This document shows, piece by piece, positions 61,679 to 64,000 of a stretch of 64,000 bases of DNA. The position numbers were made by a program, and so were the translations under genes. The DNA lies in NCBI GenBank assembly GCA_963808615.1, contig CAWEGV010000011.1, forward strand, positions 806,001 to 870,000, given 5' to 3'. Positions within the stretch are counted from its first letter, which is position 1, and each line of letters opens with the position of its first letter. Below the pieces are notes generated by a model, which did not search any database, had not been told where the DNA came from, and was given only the letters and a program-made list of their open reading frames with translations. The stretch comes from Palsa-504 sp963808615. Its GTDB lineage: Bacteria > Actinomycetota > Actinomycetes > Streptosporangiales > Streptosporangiaceae.

Positions 61679-62545
61679 GTGAGCGCCATTCCGGCCGGCC
61701 CGGCCAGGATCCGCCCGGCCGGCGCCCTGCGCCTGCTGACCTGGCCGGCGCTGGAGGCGTCCAGGGCGGACGCGGCGGTCACGGCCAGGAGCGGCGGCGT
61801 GTCATCCGGGCCGTATGCCACGCTGAACCTGAGCCTGAGCGTCGGCGACGATCCGGCGCGGGTCCTGGAGAACCGGCGTCGGCTCGCGGCCGCCCTGTCG
61901 GCCAGGCCCGGCGACTTCGTGTTCGCCCGCCAGGTGCACGGCGCCAGGGTGCGAATCGTCGGTGAGCCGGACCGGGGGAGCGGCGCGTTCTCGCTTGACG
62001 ACGCCATACCGGATGTCGACGCACTGGTCACCGCGTCTGCCGGCCTGGTGCTGGCCGTCCTGACCGCGGACTGCGTGCCCATCGTGCTGCATGACCCGGT
62101 CGCCGGGGTGCTCGCCTGCGTGCACGCGGGCTGGCGCGGTACCGTCGCCGGGGTCTGCGCGGCGGCGGTCGCCGCGATGCAGTCCCTCGGCTCACGTCCG
62201 TCAGATGTCCTCGCGGGGGTCGGCCCCGCCATCGCGCCCGGCCGCTACCAGGTCGGTGCCGATGTTCACCAGGCCGTCACCCGGGCCTTCGGCTCTGCCG
62301 CGGCCGCCTTTCTCTGCCCGGACTCCGTCGCCGGGCACTGGCTGCTCGACCTGTGGGCCGCGAACCGCTTCGCCCTCCGTGAGGCCGGCGTCCCCGATGC
62401 TCAGATTCACGTCACGGACACGCCTACTGGCCCCATAGACCCGGCCAGCCCCGGCTCCTTCTTCAGTGACCGTGCGGCCCGCCCGTGCGGGCGGCTAGCC
62501 CTCGTCGCGCGACTGCGCGCCCCTGGCCAGCACCCGTGGGTGTGA
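61679..62545 (+). CDS. pgeF: PgeF/YlmD-type multicopper purine nucleoside phosphorylase (polyphenol oxidase family)
   Basis: 288 aa. Seen: TARSGGVSSGPYATLNLSLSVGDDPARVLENRRRL, FARQVHGARV, VLAVLTADCVPIVLHD with the metal Cys, VHAGWRGTVAGV with the His ligand, and GVGPAIAPGRYQVG. All family motifs are present. Known members act on adenosine and other purine nucleosides or edit peptidoglycan amino acids. It is not in the usual place after ftsZ. GTG 61679 is chosen because the conserved body follows; the gap to the M23 gene is 52 bp. Confidence 0.9.
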   Translation: MSAIPAGPARIRPAGALRLLTWPALEASRADAAVTARSGGVSSGPYATLNLSLSVGDDPARVLENRRRLAAALSARPGDFVFARQVHGARVRIVGEPDRGSGAFSLDDAIPDVDALVTASAGLVLAVLTADCVPIVLHDPVAGVLACVHAGWRGTVAGVCAAAVAAMQSLGSRPSDVLAGVGPAIAPGRYQVGADVHQAVTRAFGSAAAAFLCPDSVAGHWLLDLWAANRFALREAGVPDAQIHVTDTPTGPIDPASPGSFFSDRAARPCGRLALVARLRAPGQHPWV

Positions 62546-62557
62546 CCCGATCCGGCC

Positions 62558-62590
62558 CCACCTCGCGCTGCGTCATAGGCGGCGAGGTGG
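62558..62590. terminator. Bidirectional hairpin terminator between convergent genes
   Basis: CCACCTCGC (62558-62566) and GCGAGGTGG (62582-62590) are a perfect 9-bp stem around a 15-base loop, placed 13 bp after the pgeF stop and 3 bp before the dsrE stop. No T-run is present, as is common in actinobacteria. Confidence 0.65.
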
Positions 62591-62593
62591 CCG

Positions 62594-62959
62594 TCAGTAG
62601 CTGAAGGTGGTTGCGCCTTCGTCGCCGATCCATTCCCACAGCTGGACACTGCCGGCCAGCTCGGCGTTGGACACCATGTCGCCCTGGTCGAGCTGCTTGG
62701 CGTTGAAGCAGACCGGGCAGACCATGAACCGGCCGCCTGCCTTCTCATACCGCGCAAGCAGGTCGGGCAGGGGCGGGCAGCCATCGCAGGCAACACCCGC
62801 GGCCACTCCGTCCAGTGCCAGCCGGACGGCCTCCTTGGCCTGGAACATCAGGGTCGGCCGACCCGATTCGGCGGCGCCGACCGCGACCAGGAACGCCACG
62901 GTCACTTTCTCCGGGTCCTCCATGCCGGTGGTGAGACTGATCACTGCCTTTCCGGCCAT
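62594..62959 (-). CDS. DsrE/DsrF-like sulfur-relay-fold protein
   Basis: 121 aa from ATG 62959, which has AGGAGG 6 bases upstream. Seen: AVISLTTGMEDPEKVTVAFLVAVGAAESGRPTLMF, then CDGCPPL and CPVCFNAK, two CxxC pairs, which fit a sulfur-relay or redox role, and a C-terminal WEWIGDEGATTFSY. It is divergent from a TetR regulator with a palindromic operator between, so it is probably the regulated gene. Confidence 0.9.
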   Translation of the reverse strand: MAGKAVISLTTGMEDPEKVTVAFLVAVGAAESGRPTLMFQAKEAVRLALDGVAAGVACDGCPPLPDLLARYEKAGGRFMVCPVCFNAKQLDQGDMVSNAELAGSVQLWEWIGDEGATTFSY

Positions 62960-63004
62960 TGCTTGCCTCCTGGTCAGCGGTGTGAGTCAGCGGTGCCATG
63001 GACT

Positions 63005-63051
63005 TAGCACGATCGTTCGTTCTAACCCACAAGGTACGATCGATCGTGCTA
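63005..63051. promoter_or_regulatory. TetR-type operator between divergent dsrE and tetR
   Basis: TAGCACGATCG (63005-63015) and CGATCGTGCTA (63041-63051) are a perfect 11-bp inverted repeat. Within it lies ACGATCGATCGT (63036-63047), a full 12-bp palindrome, and the related ACGATCGTTCGT at 63009-63020. A -10-like TATCTT at 63050-63055 lies 7 bp before the tetR ATG, consistent with a leaderless transcript. The two half sites are typical of TetR dimers controlling both promoters. Confidence 0.75.
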
Positions 63052-63061
63052 TCTTGTCAAG

Positions 63062-63730
63062 ATGACCGAGAGCCTTACGAGCCAGCGCGCCCGGGCGCGG
63101 CAGCCCCGCGCGGACGGGGAACGCACCCGGGCCGCGATCTTGCGCGCGGCCGCGTCGCTGGCCACCGTGGACGGTCTGGAGGGCCTGTCGATCGGGCACC
63201 TGGCCGCGGCGATCGGCATGAGCAAGAGCGGCCTGTACGCGCACTTCGGCTCCAAGCTGGAACTCCAGCTGGCCACCGTGCAAGAGGCGGGGCAGATCTT
63301 CGCCGACGAAGTGGTCCAGCCCGCCCTGGCCGCCCCGGCCGGCCTGGCCCAGCTCGTGGCGGTGTGCGAGGCGTTCTTCGACCACCTGCAGCGGCGCACC
63401 TTCCCCGGCGGGTGCTTCTTCGCCGGCGCCGCACTGGAGATGGGCACCCGTCCTGGCCCGGTCAAGGAGGCGGTCGCCGGATTCCAGTCCGGGTTCGTGG
63501 ACCTGATCAAGGGCTTCGCGGCCACCGCGATCGAGCAGGGAGAGCTGCCCGCCGATGAGGACCCTCAGCGGCTCGCGTTCGAACTGAACGGGATCATCCT
63601 CGCCGCCGACACCAACTTCGTGCTGCACGATGATCCCGCCGTGCTGGACCTGGCCCGGCAGATCGTCCACCAGCGGCTCGGAACCCGCGGCAGGCACGGC
63701 GGCGTAAGGACCCCCGAACAGCGCGATTGA
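63062..63730 (+). CDS. TetR-family regulator
   Basis: 222 aa. An Arg-rich N-terminus precedes the HTH (RAAILRAAASLATVDGLEGLSIGHLAAAIGMSKSGLYAHFGSKLELQLATV, about 21-73) and a helical C-domain of the TetR_C type (QRRTFPGGCFFAGAALEMGTRPGPVKEAVAG). ATG 63062 has no ribosome site and lies 7 bp after a -10-like element, so the transcript is probably leaderless. Control of itself and of the divergent dsrE-like gene is indicated by the operator between them. Confidence 0.93.
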   Translation: MTESLTSQRARARQPRADGERTRAAILRAAASLATVDGLEGLSIGHLAAAIGMSKSGLYAHFGSKLELQLATVQEAGQIFADEVVQPALAAPAGLAQLVAVCEAFFDHLQRRTFPGGCFFAGAALEMGTRPGPVKEAVAGFQSGFVDLIKGFAATAIEQGELPADEDPQRLAFELNGIILAADTNFVLHDDPAVLDLARQIVHQRLGTRGRHGGVRTPEQRD

Positions 63731-63789
63731 ACCGGCCCCGGTGACTCCCTGTGCCACCTGGCGAGGGGCAAAAGGTCAAGAGCTGCGAT

Positions 63790-64000
63790 CTATGAGCCAG
63801 GCGTGTAGTCTTCGATGTGATTTTCCCGGAGGGCGTGCCCTTCGTCGTCGAAGAACCAGGCTTCGACGCCGGGGATGTGCGAGGCCAGCCATTGACCATG
63901 GCTGAATGGCACGGCCCGGTCCTGGCCGCCGTGCAGCAACAGCACCGGGACCGATATCTGGGCCACATCGAACCCCACGGGGTGAGTTGCGCGACACAAT
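63790..64000 (-). CDS. Alpha/beta hydrolase, C-terminal part only (5' end outside the window)
   Basis: The frame is open from the right edge to a TAG at 63790-63792. About 70 residues are present: SVPVLLLHGGQDRAVPFSHGQWLASHIPGVEAWFFDDEGHALRENHIEDY. This is the last strand region with the Asp of the triad (GGQDRAVPF) and the catalytic His (DEGHALRE) of an alpha/beta hydrolase. The nucleophile elbow lies beyond the edge. Confidence 0.8.
   Translation of the reverse strand, partial: LCRATHPVGFDVAQISVPVLLLHGGQDRAVPFSHGQWLASHIPGVEAWFFDDEGHALRENHIEDYTPGS

Overview
The window is a piece of a high-GC genome (about 70 % G+C by eye) with frequent GTG starts, G/C third positions and tightly packed genes. 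The gene families point to a filamentous or soil actinobacterium: NB-ARC/TPR proteins, a 13E12-type DUF222/HNH protein, an ECF42 sigma factor with a DGPF protein, a PAS-GAF-SpoIIE phosphatase with an anti-sigma kinase domain, DUF2252, LmeA-like DUF2993, and a LigD polymerase domain without a ligase. I cannot name the genus. I see no rRNA, tRNA, CRISPR array, transposase or phage gene, so this looks like chromosomal backbone with local decay.

Layout, left to right. 1-4146: two tandem minus-strand NB-ARC/TPR paralogues, the first cut by the window edge. 4735-7296: an NCS1 base permease and an amidohydrolase-type deaminase. 7293-8776: a MoaD/ThiS-like protein coupled to a BNR beta-propeller. 9025-9164: a cluster of five DnaA-box-like sites, followed by a degenerate Nudix protein. 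10116-12485: a dapF gene that lost its stop codon and runs antisense through a frameshifted chrA. 12415-13862: a lipid kinase and a divergent PII protein. 13878-19083: a minus-strand carbon cluster transcribed ppk2, pgi, gnd, zwf. 19173-23053: an enoyl-CoA hydratase, the ECF42/DGPF pair and a DUF2254 membrane protein. 23287-26016: a DUF222/HNH protein and two gene remnants. 26081-31728: a LigD polymerase domain, a flavin monooxygenase/MarR/FMN reductase operon, and a DHA2 exporter with its TetR regulator. 32084-38054: DUF2252, a CMD-like protein, DUF1269, a sedolisin protease and a D-serine dehydratase-like PLP enzyme. 38271-47802: an MFS transporter, two paralogous membrane GGDEF proteins on either side of glmS, and a large PP2C phosphatase. 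48041-51175: a UbiA-like membrane protein, a MenG/UbiE-type methyltransferase, a HIT protein and LmeA-like DUF2993. 51458-54015: an FHA remnant, a tyrosine phosphatase and an M19 dipeptidase. 54020-60148: a LuxR-type ATPase regulator, an FAD hydroxylase overlapping a PLP decarboxylase, and a PAP2 phosphatase. 60208-64000: a winged-helix regulator with an M23 peptidase, a PgeF-type purine phosphorylase, divergent dsrE/tetR around a clear operator, and a partial alpha/beta hydrolase.

Two themes stand out. The first is signalling: a duplicated diguanylate cyclase whose copies share a roughly 165-bp 5' leader and flank glmS, close to a PP2C/anti-sigma switch. The second is gene decay: the dapF/chrA junction, a 5'-truncated methyltransferase, a PQQ-propeller tail and an apparent internal deletion of an FHA transporter. 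The less expected signals are the DnaA-box cluster, the deaminase without HAGE, the PII without its T-loop tyrosine, and a TACGTA motif shared by two promoters of the 54-61 kb region.
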